A DNA stretch of 64,000 bases, from positions 85,671,093-85,735,092 of the forward strand of contig OY726560.1 in assembly GCA_963383645.1 (NCBI GenBank), written 5' to 3'. Positions 1 through 11,789 of this stretch are shown in pieces. This DNA is from Muscardinus avellanarius (lineage: Eukaryota; Chordata; Mammalia; Rodentia; Gliridae). The translations under genes were made by a program, and so were the position numbers. The notes under the pieces are model-generated. The model saw nothing but the letters and a program-made list of their open reading frames with translations. It ran no database searches and had not been told where the DNA came from. Position 1 is the first letter of the stretch. Each line of letters begins with the position of its first letter.

Positions 1-255
1 GTATCGACCTCTTGCTCTATGTTTGGAAAATTTTCTGCTATTATTTCCTTGAAGAGATTGTTAATCCCTTTGGTTTCACCTTCTTTTCTCTCCTCTATTC
101 CAATTATTCTTAGGTTAGCTCTCTTAAAATGGGCCCATATTTCTTCAATGTAAGATTCCTGCTGTCGGATTTTTTTTTTCTAAACTAGAAACTATGCGTT
201 CATTTTTGGAGTGATCATCTTCTAGGAGCGAGATTCTATTCTCCATGTGGTCTAA

Positions 256-471
256 TCAGTTGTTTGTACCTTGGATTGAGGCCTTTACTTCATTAATTGC
301 ATCCTTTATCTCTCTTTGGCTCTCTCTGAATTCTTTTTGAAACACCTCTATTATTTCTACAGTTATTTTCCTGATTTGATCTTCTATAAATCTCTGAATT
401 TCTGTTTTATCAGGTTCTGATGTTGTGGGGTTGTGGGCATTCATTGCTCCATTGTTATTCCTCTTTCCCAT
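256..471 (-). pseudogene. L1 ORF1p N-terminal fragment, premature stop
   Basis: This is the N-terminal part of L1 ORF1, the RNA-binding chaperone that coats L1 RNA. The start (MGKRNNNGAMNAHNP) is shared with the ORF1 starts at 9688 (plus strand) and near 24523 (minus strand). The 71 residues are charged and include the beginning of the predicted coiled coil. The frame stops at the point where the sister copy continues 'NNQLDHMEN', so a stop has arisen in a conserved stretch. The downstream ORF1 body is present at 1-255 but out of this open frame. It is non-functional as it stands. Confidence 0.8.
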
Positions 472-779
472 GATTTCGGAAGTTTGTGCCTTCTCTGGGT
501 TCTTCCCTGGGTCACTACAACTTCACTTAAGGTGCTGTGGATCTTGAGTCTGTGGTATCTCAGTCCCCACTACTCCTTTACTGGGTTGTATCGCAGAGTC
601 TCAGACCTAGGGAGTCAATTGAGGCTGCTTTAGACCATGGTGGGTGCCAGATTGCATGTTCTCCTGTGGTGTAATATCTCTGCCACCGCCCCTCCACCAC
701 TGGGTCAAGTCCCTGGGAGTACAGTACTGGGATTTCCCCTCTAGGGGCCGCAATTTGACTCACTGTTGAGTGCGCAGAT

Positions 780-1200
780 GGAGCTGTCGTGGACTCGGTG
801 AATTCGCTGCTGCTGCCGCCGGTAGCAAAATGGCGCCACTGCCACGCCCTCGGCCGTGAGGCTGGCATATTTCTTTTCTGTTTTTGAACTCCACTCTGAG
901 TCCCTGCAGGTTGCACTGAACCCAGCCCCTGGGAACTTTAGCTGTTCCCTGCGCCAAGAAATCTGCTGAATCCCGCCTGGCTGTTCTGCAGCGGCTCACC
1001 TCGGCTCACTGTCCGCCGTTCCTCTCTGGAGCTTGGTGGGCTATTGAGTGTGTTGGTCTGGTGCCATCCGGTGAACTCACCGCTGCCTCCAGCAGTAAGG
1101 CGCTGCTACCACGTTCTTGGGCATGAGGCCGGCGTATCTCCTCTCTGGTTTCTGAACTCCGTTATGAGTTCCCTTCCTCTCTGGAGCCTGGTGCTGCAAG
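780..1200 (-). repeat. Two related blocks in the L1 5' UTR (monomer-like)
   Basis: Blocks at about 790-905 and 1080-1185 share the same order of words: a gctgc/ccagcagta box, a CpG-rich 'ccacg' stretch, 'gtgaggctggc' or 'atgaggccggc', then 'ttctg..tttctgaactcc'. Their spacing is about 290 bases. They look like two diverged promoter monomers, as in rodent L1 5' UTRs. Alignment by eye only. Confidence 0.55.
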
Positions 1201-1487
1201 GCAAAATGGAGCCCGCTGCTTCACGCTGCGGCTCCGGCTGCAGCACTGTGGTCTGGTTTCTGGTGTCTCGTTTTTCCAGCCCTCTTTTTCTCTGTCCCTT
1301 AAAATTACATTTTTTGTTTCTCCGCTGATGGTGTTTTCGGGCTATGAAAGGTGCTGATTTTTTGGTAATAGAGAATGGTTGTTAGCGGGGCTCGTAAGCC
1401 CCGTTTTGCTCCGTCGCCATCTTCCTGGAAGTCCTCCCTTGGAATCTACAACCTTTCCTAGTTGATTGTATATCATGACTTTTAAAA

Positions 1488-1698
1488 ATTGCTTGCTGCT
1501 TGGTGTGGAGGTTCCTACTTATAATCCCAATACTTGGGAGGCTGAGACAGGAGGATCAAAGGCTCAAGGTCAACATCAGCAATTCAGTGAGACCCTCAAG
1601 CACATATCATGACCCTGTTTCAAAATAAAAGAGCTGTGAGTGTAACTCAGAGGTAGAACATTTTTGGGTTTAATTCTCAATAGCATCAAAGAAAAAAG
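1488..1698 (+). mobile_element. Dimeric B1-dID-type SINE (old)
   Basis: The B1-like left half holds 'cttgggaggctgagacagg' and 'gaccctgtttcaaaataaa'. It is followed by an ID/tRNA-like right half with 'gtgtaactcagaggtagaac' and an A-rich end. The copy is diverged, with a small insertion in the left half. Confidence 0.8.
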
Positions 1699-3645
1699 TG
1701 TTTGCCCTAACTTTATAAAAACTAATCCTATATTTTTCCAATGATTCAGTTCATATTGGAAGTGAAACCCACTTGTTCACAGACCTGAGGGGGCTGGCAG
1801 GGCCTCAGTTGTGGCTGTGCAGGTGGAGATGGGCTGTGGTCATAAGGTATGACAAATTCTCTGCAAGGGCAAGCCATCCTCAGCAGCACACACATTTCCT
1901 CCCAAAGCGGACAGTACAGTGGCTTTTTCTGCAACTCCATTTATGAGTTTTTGCTTGTATCAATAACTAGCTGCTAAAATAAGAGTTTAACTGCAAGCAG
2001 CTGCAGCACTGTGTTAGGGTCGCCCATCTTTCAGTTTCCTTAGAAAGGGGTAGATTTAAAAATAAATAATTTTGCAAATTCATTTGTTTTGCTTTGAGTT
2101 TTTCCAGCTCTTATAAGAGGCATTGGGTAACTTCCATTCTAAGTGTATGCTTGATTAAAAATAGATGAGTAAATCATGTCCTTAGATATATTTCTATTTT
2201 TTTCTCATATCACTAGTCTCATATTCTTCCACTTACATATTTTTCTGAGCAGCCGATTTGTCTGAGTACTTTATTTAAAACATGTATTTTTATTAGTGAT
2301 ATGTAGGTTTTCATGCATATTCATGTAGGTTTAGTATACTCTGGAAAAATGAATTCTCTGTAGAATATTATTTTAGAAATCATAACAGTACAGTTCAATA
2401 ACAGCAATAGGAGTAGAAATCTTTTACCATTAAGAAAACATCACTATCACTATGATACATTATGATATGAGACTATAGTGAACCAATAAAAGTATTAAAA
2501 TAATGTCTGAATGTTATAAAATCTTAATCTTACTCTGGCATTATTATACATAAATTCATGCTTTTACCAATTTAGAAACTGTTACTTGTGTTTCTGTCTA
2601 TAAATTTTTAAAGTTATATTTCTGCTTTCAACTATTTATGAGAACTGTGGAAAATATCATTGAGATATTTTGGGAAAAGGTCCTTGTAGAATTTAAAGTA
2701 ACATTGCTAAGTTTTGAGATGTTAGATATCTTTGCCATTAAACATTCTTTTTGTGTCTCTCTGTCTTGTTTTGTCACACATACCAAAACATTGCAATCAC
2801 AGTGAAAACCAGTTTGGAGTCTCTAAAACAGAAATTGCACTTCAGTGGACAGAAATTTAACTAGCCATCCTTTAATGTGTTAGATGTGTGTGTGTATTCA
2901 TATACATTTATATATGCATATACATGCATATATGTATATATTTATTTAAGGCATTCAGATTAAATTGTGCTATTTTGTTTATCACATTTGAAAACAATGA
3001 TAGGCATTATCAAGATACCCTGTGTAAAAAACAAAATCAGGTGATTGGACTAATAACACAACAAAATAAAAGTTATTTAACAAATAAATTATTTCTTTTT
3101 TTGCTCTAGGGACATGTATATTATCAATCAGGGAAAATTCATTTATATGTGCATTTCATACCAAATAAATTTTATGATATTAGAAGGTTTTTTTAATAAA
3201 GAGAAAGAGAGATATAAGAACATAAATTTAAATTCTATACAAAATAAAAAATTGAGACAATAAACATGTCTGTTTACACAGTCCAAATTAGCAGAAGAGG
3301 GGGAAATGTGAACCTGTAAAGTCACATGAATAGGCGAGTTTATGATGAAGACCTTTTGTTCACCAGGCCTTTCTAAGTAGAAGAAAAAGTGGATGCATTC
3401 CAGGAGGGTTCTCTAATCTTACTGCCCCTCTAAACAGCTCTGCAATGCTTGAACTCAACATATGTAGCGATTCTGAGAGGGGAATGGGTTTTGAGTTTTT
3501 ATTTCATATTGGGAATTAAAGCCACAAAAAGCAATTCAAAATAATGTAAAGTGTACAATAGCAAACTTGACAAAATTCAAGCACTTTAATAAAATATGTA
3601 TTGTACTGACCAATGTTAACAGCAGGGTATTTATTTTTTTGTTAT
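1699..3645. other. Unassigned AT-rich DNA, no gene seen
   Basis: Non-repetitive AT-rich sequence. Short frames here lack recognisable domains. A degenerate TG/TA-rich tract (about 2886-2945) is the only obvious local structure. I could not place any exon or old repeat with confidence. Confidence 0.5.
2886..2945. repeat. Degenerate (TG)n/(TATACA)n tract
   Basis: A short run of 'tgtgtgtg' passes into alternating 'tatatacatgcata' words, an impure purine/pyrimidine-alternating microsatellite. Confidence 0.6.
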
Positions 3646-3649
3646 ATAG

Positions 3650-3731
3650 AGGTACTAGAAATTGAAAATCTAGGGCCTGTGCTTTCTAGGCAAAGACTCA
3701 ACCTCTCAGCTCACTCAGTCTTATTTAGTTT

Positions 3732-3775
<44 letters not shown>

Positions 3776-3925
3776 TCCTTTCTTTCTTTCTTTCTTTCTT
3801 CTTTCATTTTTTTTTGAGATAGGGTCTATATGAAGGTTCCCACACTAGTCTAGAACCTGTGAACTTCCTGCCTCAACCTCCCAGGTAGCTCAATCTTTAG
3901 GTGTGCACCACTGTATTCATAGCAG
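3650..3925 (-). mobile_element. Dimeric SINE with (TTTC)n in the linker
   Basis: On the minus strand the B1-like half lies at about 3810-3925 ('gagatagggtctatatgaag', 'gcctcaacctcccaggtagc' on plus). A degenerate ID-like half lies at about 3650-3722. The two halves are separated by the TTTC array, so the microsatellite grew inside the linker. Confidence 0.7.
3728..3806. repeat. (TTTC)n microsatellite
   Basis: About 18 copies of TTTC with one interruption (ttcctt near 3776), ending in a T-run. The long Ser/Phe/Leu-rich open frame across it is only the translated repeat. Confidence 0.95.
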
Positions 3926-4574
3926 GGAATTTATAATAGCAAGAGAAATGGTTTCCATGGCTGTAATTCTATTTAGATGAGACTGGGTGCATTCAGGGTG
4001 GTATGGCTATAGACTGCAATTCTATTTAGGAAGTAATTTTATTTTAATAAGTTTACACAGCCTGTGAGGCTGATGATGTTGACTAGAAACACTTTTGTTT
4101 AGGGTCTCTTTCAAGTATTTTATATTTGTGAGTGTTGCTTGCCTCTGTATAGACAAGCAACACTTTGGCATCTGACTGCTGCCTATTTTACTTTAGACAA
4201 AGAAAATTAACTTTTGTTTAAGAACAGTTTAATATCTTTATAAATGGACATGCAGATATATTTAGGCTAAGAATGTAAAACATTTATGTTGGATGTTTAA
4301 AGTGTGAGATACTAGAAATAAGTCCTCAAACTTTACTAACCTCAGACATTTTAGATAAGTTGCTCAAACTTAACTGGGATCAATTATTTCACCTTTTAAG
4401 ATAGTGAAAATGGAATGTTTCAAGGGTTCTTCTTGTTATACAAGTTCTGGGTTTCTCGAATAGAATTTAAATGTATAAATTTATGAGGAAGCAGTTAATG
4501 TTGTCTACGTGATAGAATTCTAACTATTGAGATCTTTAACATATGATCAAGGTGCAAACTACAAAAGTGAAACA

Positions 4575-4860
4575 TTTATTTTATTTTATTATGTTTTATT
4601 AATACTTCATTGGTGCACTGTAATTGTTCATGTAGTGATATTAATAGTGATACATTCATATATGTTCATAACATTATTTATTCTGATTTCTTCTCCAAAG
4701 CTCCTGTTTCCTTCTCCTCTTCTTTTCCCTTCCACTATTCTACTGGACTCTCCTAAGTTTTCATGATGTCATTTTTCTTCCATTTTTTTCTCTTTAATTT
4801 CCACATATAAGAGAAAAAACACAGGACCCTTCACTTTCTAAGACTGGCTGGTTGCATTTC
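4575..4860 (-). mobile_element. L1 3' UTR fragment
   Basis: The plus strand shows the reverse of an old L1 3' end: 'ttggtgcactgtaattgttc', then a pyrimidine-rich 'ccttctcctcttcttttccc' tract, then 'acatataagagaaaa' and 'tttctaagactggctgg'. The same order occurs at 6480-6830 and 39770-40150. Confidence 0.75.
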
Positions 4861-5030
4861 CAAGCTCTATCCCCATCCCTATTTTTTTTATTCTTTATTT
4901 TGAAACAGGGTCTCACTGAGTTGCAAAGAGCCTCACTAAGTAGCTAAGGCTGGCTGAGAACTGTGGTCCTCCTGTTTCAGTCTCCTGAATGCTGGGCATA
5001 CAAGTTTGCACAACCATGCCTGGCTTCCTA
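4861..5030 (-). mobile_element. B1-dID-type SINE (partial)
   Basis: Reverse of the B1-like half: 'ttgaaacagggtctcactga', 'cctcactaagtagctaaggc', ending 'ccatgcctgg'. Only the end of the ID half ('aagctctatccccatcccta') is kept, and it abuts the L1 3' UTR. Confidence 0.8.
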
Positions 5031-5699
5031 CCTTCTTTTCTCCTCAGCACCTTGCAAACTGTTAGGCCAAAAGACTGAGATGCTTCTCTTGATGTTCCTT
5101 CCTCCCTCTCCTTTGCCCCCTGCAACCACATAGACCACATTTCCCCAGGTTTTCCCTTCAGAGTTTGCGTCTTTTCCATTTCTCTTCTTAACATTATTTT
5201 CTTTTCCATGGTTTACCATCTCATAATTTGTAGCTAACGTTTGTGCTATACCTTTCTAAATGAGGTTTTTTACCTCTGCTATTCTCTACTTTAATTATAT
5301 TTTCAATCCAGTAACTTGGTGAACTGAATTAAATGAGGATTTAAGGTTACAGCAGTTGACTTAGTCAGTGGGGAATTGTATCTAAAATTAAACAAATGTT
5401 ATTAAACTCACAGTAGCATTACTAATAAAAATAATGGCATTCACCTTGTGTTCTAAGTGCTTTAATTAATTAACTAATTAATTAGCTTTAATAATGAAAT
5501 ATTTTTGTGGGTTCTAGTTAGCTTTCAAAATTCTGAATGAATGATTTAATGACCTGACACTTTAATCCCAAAATTTTTCACTGTGTTGAGAGAAATTCTG
5601 TTTCTAAGCCACTGAACTTGTTGCAAAAGAGTAGACTTCAGGGTATCAAATAGAAAACATGAGGGGCTTTAAATAATGTAAAGAGAAACCAGGATAATA
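5031..5699. other. Unassigned DNA, no gene seen
   Basis: Pyrimidine-rich then AT-rich sequence with a palindromic 'taattaattaactaattaat' stretch near 5464. No coding or repeat family assigned. Confidence 0.45.
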
Positions 5700-5950
5700 G
5701 CAAAAAGGTGTTGGAGGAGGGAGTGGGGAGAAAAAATATGAGGACTGAGGAAGAAACATTTCAAATAATATCATGGCAATAGATAAAGATATTGCTACCA
5801 TTTCACTAACATGTACAGGTAGGGGGAGGGCAGAATGGGATGGGATGCAGAGGGAAACATGCTAAGTGCTGGTTTCATGTATGTTTGTTTCATATTGAAT
5901 CTCATAATGATGTGTAATTGGAATGCACTAATAAAATACAAAATATTAAT
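5700..5950 (+). mobile_element. L1 3' end fragment
   Basis: Purine-rich tract ('ggagggagtggggag', 'gtagggggagggcagaatgg') followed by the typical end 'gatgtgtaattggaatgcac' and 'taataaaatac'. This is the 3' UTR end of an old 5'-truncated L1 in plus orientation. Confidence 0.75.
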
Positions 5951-6459
5951 TATATGTACTCAATCAAATTAATTAAATAAAATTGAAAGTCAAATCATTT
6001 TAAATTGCTATTTACTTGTTGGAATAAATTAGTATAGGCATTAATTAATAAATAAATGACAATCTCATTTACCTGCAAAAACCTGAATAAGGCATTGCAT
6101 GAGGAAACATTTCTGTGAAAATCATCATATATATAGTAAATGAGTATGTATGCGTTAGAACATCTTTAACCTATGTTAAGTACATTTATCATATACTTTT
6201 TACATAAAATCTCTAGATAAAACACATTGCCATCTTGAGATAAGCCACCTGCTCTCAAAACTGTAGCATTTAATTGCAATAGCAGTAACTAACATTTTAA
6301 GATATTTGGTGTTATAAGGTTTGGATGGTTCAGAAATTATAAAGAAAACCAAGAGTCAAAATTTAAAATTGTAATCCAAACACCAAAACCTAAAAAAATA
6401 GATGGTGTCTCTTGTCTTTCAATATCAAACAGTGAACATCCAAGCAATGTGCACATTTG

Positions 6460-7310
6460 CATGTTTTTTTCTGTACTTTTATTGTTGCATTGTAATTGTA
6501 CATCATAGTGAGGTTCAAATTCAAACAAGAATGCATGCACACAGATTTTGGTGTGTTTCCCTTTAAGTTCTACCCTGCTACCCACCCCAACTCCTGCATA
6601 ATAGTGAAGTTGGTAGTGACACCTTCATATGTGGACACAGCAAAATGTGAACTGTTGCTTTAATCGATTCTTCCTTTTTTCTTTCCTCCCTCCCTCCCAC
6701 AAACTACTCCATTATTCTAATAGTCTCTCTTCTCATTTATCAGAAGTCTCTTTTGTCTTCTATTTCCCTCAAGCTTTCACACATGAGGGAAAACATTTAA
6801 GCCCTGAATTTCTGAGACTGGCTGATCTCACTCAGCATAATATTCCTTAGTTCCATCTATCTTCCTGCACATGACGTAATTTTGCTCTTTTATACAGCTG
6901 AGTAAAATTCCATGCATAACACACTTTTATTTTCAATTCATCTGCAGATAGACATCTAGGTGGTTCTATAGCTTCCTTCTTGTGAGTTGTACTATTATAA
7001 ACATGGTCATGTCTGTATCACTATAGTATTCTGATAATAATTCTCTTGAAAAGGCACTAAGGAGTGGTATGACTGAATCATATGGTAGTTCCATTCATAA
7101 TCTTTGGAGAAACCTCCATATTGATTTACATAGTGGCTTTACTAATCTGCAGCTCTAATAGCAGTGTTTAAGGATTCCTATTTCCCTACATTCTTACCAG
7201 CATTTTTTGTTGCTCCTATCCTCAATGATGGCAGTTTTAACTGGAGTGAGATGGAATCTCAGTGTTATTCTGATTTGTACTTTCTTGAAGGCAAGTGATG
7301 CCAAGAGGCA
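6460..7310 (-). mobile_element. Old L1, 3' UTR and ORF2 C-terminal end
   Basis: On plus, an L1 3' UTR in reverse (6470-6800) leads into decayed ORF2 C-terminal sequence to about 7310 ('ggtggttctatagcttcc', 'ggagtggtatgactgaatca'). It is colinear with 61340-61860 of the young L1 but with many substitutions and indels. 5'-truncated. Confidence 0.85.
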
Positions 7311-7955
7311 GGTAGGATAGGGTCACTGCTGTGGAGAGAAAAGAGTTTCTCAAGGCAGTCTTTACCATTACTTGCTGTACACAACAGCACCTCTACTGAC
7401 CTAGGACAGCCCGAGCCATATCAGGGTCAGCACTAGTGCTTTAGGGAAATGTCAAGCATGATGTCTAGTTATGACAGTTGAATTATTTTTCTAGTTTTCT
7501 ATTCAGAAAAAAGGAAAAAAAAGGAAAGAAAAAGCCCGATGGCATTTGGGAAAGAAACTCAGCTCTTGTTGCGTTCCAGGGTGTTGTAGGAAGACTGATA
7601 GTGGGAGCACAGCTATTTAATTTCAGCGTTCTTCCTCTGGGTTGAGATTCCAAGTCACTACACAAGTGTGGCAAAATTGGTGTGTGGTCATGGGCCAAGC
7701 TTCCCTTTCCTGAAAAAACTCACCTCTAGCATTTGATTTGACTGTGCATGGAAATGATGGCATCTTATACACATATGCATATATAGCATTGAAAGTAGTT
7801 GTCAGTAGGTAACTTCAATGACTTGTTTTATATCGACTAAGGGCTTTTTGTATTTAGCCTAAGACTTAAAAAAAGAAATGGTCTAATTCTTCTTCTACTT
7901 TGGCAATATCTTGCATATATGAATGGAGAGTATGAGCAGAATTTTCTGGTCATCC
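7311..7955. other. Unassigned DNA
   Basis: No repeat family or coding signal recognised. It includes an A/G-rich stretch at about 7507-7533. Confidence 0.4.
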
Positions 7956-7959
7956 TATT

Positions 7960-8815
7960 TTTTATTTTTTATTTTTTATCTTAATGGTGCACTATAGTCT
8001 CACATCATAATGTAGATCATATTGGCAATGGCATACATTCACACAGTACTTAGTGCCCTCCCCCACCCTTATTCCCCTTCCTAACTCTCTCCTGACATGA
8101 GTTTCCAGGTTAACCATGCTACATTCACACTTATCCACATATTTAAATGTAGCTCCTCCACTAATCATCCTCAGCCTTCTTTTTCACCTATCCTTTCTTT
8201 GTAGCTTTGCTGATGTGTACCCTTTATATCTGGAGTCCCTCTGTTATTAGAGTATTATTAGAGTTATTAGAGTATTAGAGTATCCCTAATACTCTCTAGT
8301 TTGGGCATATTAGAGAAAATATATGTTCCTTCTCTTTCTGTGCTTGGCTGATCTTACTTAATGTTCTCCAGGTCTTTTCATCTTCCTAAAAATGACATAA
8401 TTTTATTCTTCTTTATTGCTGTGTAGAATTAAATTGTGTGTATTTCCCATAATTTTGCAAAACATTCATCTGTTGATGGAGATCTAGGTTGGTTCTATAT
8501 TTTGGCTATTACAAATTGTGCTGCTATGAACATGGGTATACATATATAAATGTAGTTCACTAATTTCAAACCCTTTGGAAAGATACCCAGTAGTGGTATA
8601 GCCACATTACATGGTGGATCTATTCCCAGTTTTCCAAGGAATCTCCACACTGATCTCCATAGTTGCTAAACTAGTTTGCACTCCCACAAACAGTGTAAAA
8701 GAGATCCTCTTTCCCAACATCCTCACCAGCATTTGTTATTAGTTGACTTCTTTATGTTTGCCACTCAGATTGGGGTTAGATGAAATCCCAGCATAGTTTT
8801 TTTTTCATTTTTTAA
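7960..8815 (-). mobile_element. L1 3' part: ORF2 C-terminus and 3' UTR
   Basis: The plus strand begins with a T-rich tail at about 7960. It continues through the 3' UTR in reverse and ORF2 C-terminal sequence up to 'gattggggttagatgaaatc' near 8780. A small TTATTAGAG-type expansion is seen at about 8246-8285. Next, at 8828, comes an oppositely oriented L1 5' end. Confidence 0.88.
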
Positions 8816-8827
8816 AAATTGAAAGTA

Positions 8828-10612
8828 AATGGGACTTCCAGGAAGATGGTAACCAAGAAAAGCAGTGTTTACGAGTCCTGCTAAAAATCAATCTCTGTTG
8901 CCACAAAATCAGTGCTTTTCATAGACCAAAAAAAAAAAAAAAAATCAGCAGAGAAATAAAAAATGTAAACACAAGGGACAGAGGAAAAAAAAAGACTAGA
9001 AGAACAACCAAAGACCAGAAATCAAGCCCACAATGCTGCAGCAGAGCCGTGCTGGCACCATCTTCCTTCACAGCACCATGCTCCAGAGAGGAAAGGTAAA
9101 CAAGGGGCTGAAGTGAGCAGCTGCAGATCATTCGGGTGAAAATCAGCAGTTCTTTCAGTGCAATGAATGTCTAAAACTCCCAGTGGCCAAGCCCATCATG
9201 CCTTCCAGGGACTCAGAATGGAGCTCAAAACCAGAAAAGAAATACGCCAGCTTCACAGCCGAGGGCGTGGCAGTGGTGGCATATTGCCAGCAGCTACAGC
9301 GATTTCACCACACCCAGCCACAGCTCCAGATCTGCTCACACAATAACCGTGAGTGTAATTGCGGCCCCTAAAGGAAAAATCTCTGTACTACACTCCCAGA
9401 GACTTGCGTAGCTTTGATAATCTCCTTGGGTTGGATATTTTGCAGTCCAACCCAGTGAAGGAGTAGCAGTGGCAGAGATACCACACACTAGTCGCAGCTC
9501 CCTGTGGGAAAACACCCAGCCCGGCACCCCCATAGTCTTGTACAGCCTCATTTAACTTCCTGGGTATGAGACTTTGCAATACAACCCTGTAAAGGATTAG
9601 TGCCAGCTGAGATTACAACAGACTCGAGATACAGAGCACCCCAAGTGAAGTCGTAGTGACCCAGGAAAGGCACAAAATTCTGAAATAATGGGAAAGAGGA
9701 ACAACAATAGAGCAATGAATGCCCACAACCCCATATTATTAGAACCTGGTAACACAGAAATTCAGAGATCTCCAGAAGATCAAATCAGGAATATAACTAT
9801 AGAAATAATATAGGACTTTTGAAAAGAATTTAGAGACTCTAAAAGAAATAAAGGAAGCAATCATTGAGGTAAGGGCCTCAATTCAAAGTATAAACAATCA
9901 ATTAGACCACATGGAGAATCGAATCTCACTCCTAGAAAATGATCACTTCAAAACAAATGCATAATTTATAACTTAGAGAAAAATCAGAGAGCAGGAATCT
10001 GATATTGAAGAAATATGGGCCCATTTTAAGAGAGCTAACCTAAGAATAATTGGAATAGAGGAGAGAAAAGAAGGTGAAACCAAAGGGATCAATAATCTCT
10101 TCAAAGAAATAATAGCAGAAAATTTTCCAAACATAGAGCAAGAGGTCAATACACAGGTCCAGGAAACTTATAGAACTCCCTTTACACAGGATCAGAGAAG
10201 AGGGTCCCCATGCCACTTAATTGTCAAAATGACCAATTTGGATGCCAAGCAGAGAATATTAAAGGCAACAAAAACAAAAGGCCAAGGGACATTCAGAGGT
10301 AAACCAATTAGAATCACTCCAGACTTCCCAAACCAAGTCATGAAAGCCAGAAGGACGTGGAGTAACATATTCCAAATTCTGAAAGAAAAAAACTTCCAGC
10401 CAAAAAATTCCTACCCAGCAAAACTATCTATCAAATTAGATGGGGAAATAAGAAGCTTCCATGACAAACAGAAACTGAAGGAATTTATGTCTTCAAAACC
10501 AGTGCTAGAGAAATTACTCAAAGAGATTAACTACAAAGAAGACATAGGTAATACACACCAGAACCAGAGAAACAAGATTATCCATCCAGCAGACAACTAA
10601 GCAAAAAGAATA
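8828..10612 (+). mobile_element. L1 5' half: 5' UTR and ORF1, truncated after ORF1
   Basis: It starts 'gggacttccaggaagatgg', the same 5' end as the L1 at 1436 and the one at 24862, so this is a true L1 5' terminus. The 5' UTR runs to 9687 and ORF1 from 9688 to 10600. Similarity ends around 10612, just after the ORF1 stop, and ORF2 is absent. Confidence 0.9.
9688..10600 (+). pseudogene. L1 ORF1 with internal stops, C-terminal half open
   Basis: ORF1 encodes the L1 RNA-binding protein. The start is MGKRNNN at 9688. Stops and frameshifts break the coiled-coil part between about 9800 and 10000. From 10229 the frame is open for 123 residues and carries the RRM and C-terminal domain: 'RGKPIRITPDFPNQVMKARR' resembles the conserved single-strand RNA-binding segment of mammalian ORF1p, followed by 'LKEKNFQPKNSYPAKLSIKL' and 'FHDKQKLKEFMSSKP'. 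The end 'NYKEDIGNTHQNQ' is shared with the copy at 23648-23929. It is not functional as a whole because the N-terminal trimerisation part is broken. Confidence 0.85.
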
Positions 10613-10674
10613 TATCTATGTGTTTATAGGTTAAAATCTTTGAAGATTCATTATTTATTTCAGTCTTTTGCCTC

Positions 10675-10704
10675 TTTCCTTCTTTCTTTCTTTCCTTTTT
10701 TCCT

Positions 10705-10742
<38 letters not shown>

Positions 10743-10955
10743 TTTCTTTCTTTTTTGGTGGTACTGGGGGTGGAATCCAGAGGCTTTCTACCTCTGGGCT
10801 AAACTCCCAGACCTTTTTAATATTTTATTTGGAAACAGGGTCTCACTAAGTTGCTGAAAGCCTCACTAAGTATCTGAGGCTGGCTTCGAACCCATGCAAT
10901 CTTCCTGTCTCAGCCTCACAAGTGCGGATTACAAGCGTGTGCCACCACGCCCAGC
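10675..10955 (-). mobile_element. Dimeric SINE with (TTTC)n at its tail
   Basis: Reverse of a fairly young copy: 'ggtggtactgggggtggaat', 'ttggaaacagggtctcacta', 'cctcactaagtatctgaggc', 'gtgtgccaccacgcccagct'. The A-tail lies on the low-coordinate side and has become the TTTC array at about 10678-10752. Confidence 0.9.
10678..10752. repeat. (TTTC)n microsatellite from a SINE tail
   Basis: About 15 or more TTTC units with T-rich interruptions, lying exactly where the SINE poly(A) tail should be. Confidence 0.92.
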
Positions 10956-11094
10956 TCTTTTGCCTATTTTTAAATTGTATTTCTTAATTGTATTGTTTGC
11001 TTTTATTGTTGATACTTTTTAGGATTTCTATTTGGAATATTAATATACCTTCAGATATAGCATTTGGGAATATTTTATTCCATTCTATCAGTAA

Positions 11095-11640
11095 CTTTTA
11101 ATTCTGTTTACATTGTCTTTGGATGTACAATATTTTTATTTTTTAGGAAGTTTGTTTATTCTTTTGTTGCCTGTGCCTTTGAAATCATATCCAAGAAATC
11201 ACTGCCAATTTCAATGTTGTAAAGTGTTATGACCCAGGTTTTCTTGTAAAAGTTTATAATCCTAAGATTTATATTTAGGTATTTTATCTATTTTTTGTTT
11301 ATATTTGTATATGGTGTTAGGAAAGGTTCCCATCTTATTCTTTTTCATGTAGCTATTATTATTCAACGATATTTAGTGAAAAAATTATTATTTCCTTCAC
11401 CAAATGTTCTTGGACACTTTCTCAAAAATAACTTGACCATATATGGAATAATTTATTTCTAGGCTTTTTATTTTACTCCATTGGTTTATATATCTGCCTT
11501 TATAGCAATACTACACTATTTCAATTATTGTAGCTCTATAAGGTTTGAAATCAGAAAATGTTCATTTTCTAGCTTTGTTCTTTTTCAAGATTCTTTTGGG
11601 TATTTAGAGTTTACATTTCATGTTAGGATTGATTTTTTTC
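11095..11640 (-). mobile_element. Ancient L1 fragment (ORF2, old mammalian lineage)
   Basis: The plus strand carries 'tatccaagaaatcactgcca' and 'ttcttggacactttctcaaa'-type words, in the order seen in reverse-oriented old mammalian L1 ORF2 ends. It is much more diverged than the adjacent L1 from 11790. Family-level assignment only. Confidence 0.6.
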
Positions 11641-11789
11641 TGAAAAAAAAGTACGATAATTTTGCCTTAAAAAAAAAAGAAAAAATCCTCTGGTAAGAAA
11701 GAAAGCAAAAAGAAATACTGAAATGTTATCTCTAAGTGATCAAAAGTTTGATATCAGATGGATGAATCTGTTATGTGAGATTATCATTG

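Larger units (their letters stand above)
1..1436 (-). mobile_element. L1 LINE, 5' UTR plus start of ORF1 (runs off window edge)
   Basis: The minus strand begins near 1436 with the L1-type start 'aggaagatggcgacgg', runs through a GC-rich 5' UTR of roughly 960 bases, and enters ORF1 at 471. Bases 1-255 match the ORF1 body of the other copies at 9950-10150 and 24060-24260. The element continues beyond the window. The 5' UTR is CpG-rich and contains two related blocks, listed separately. It is an L1 with a retained promoter end but a broken ORF1. Confidence 0.9.
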
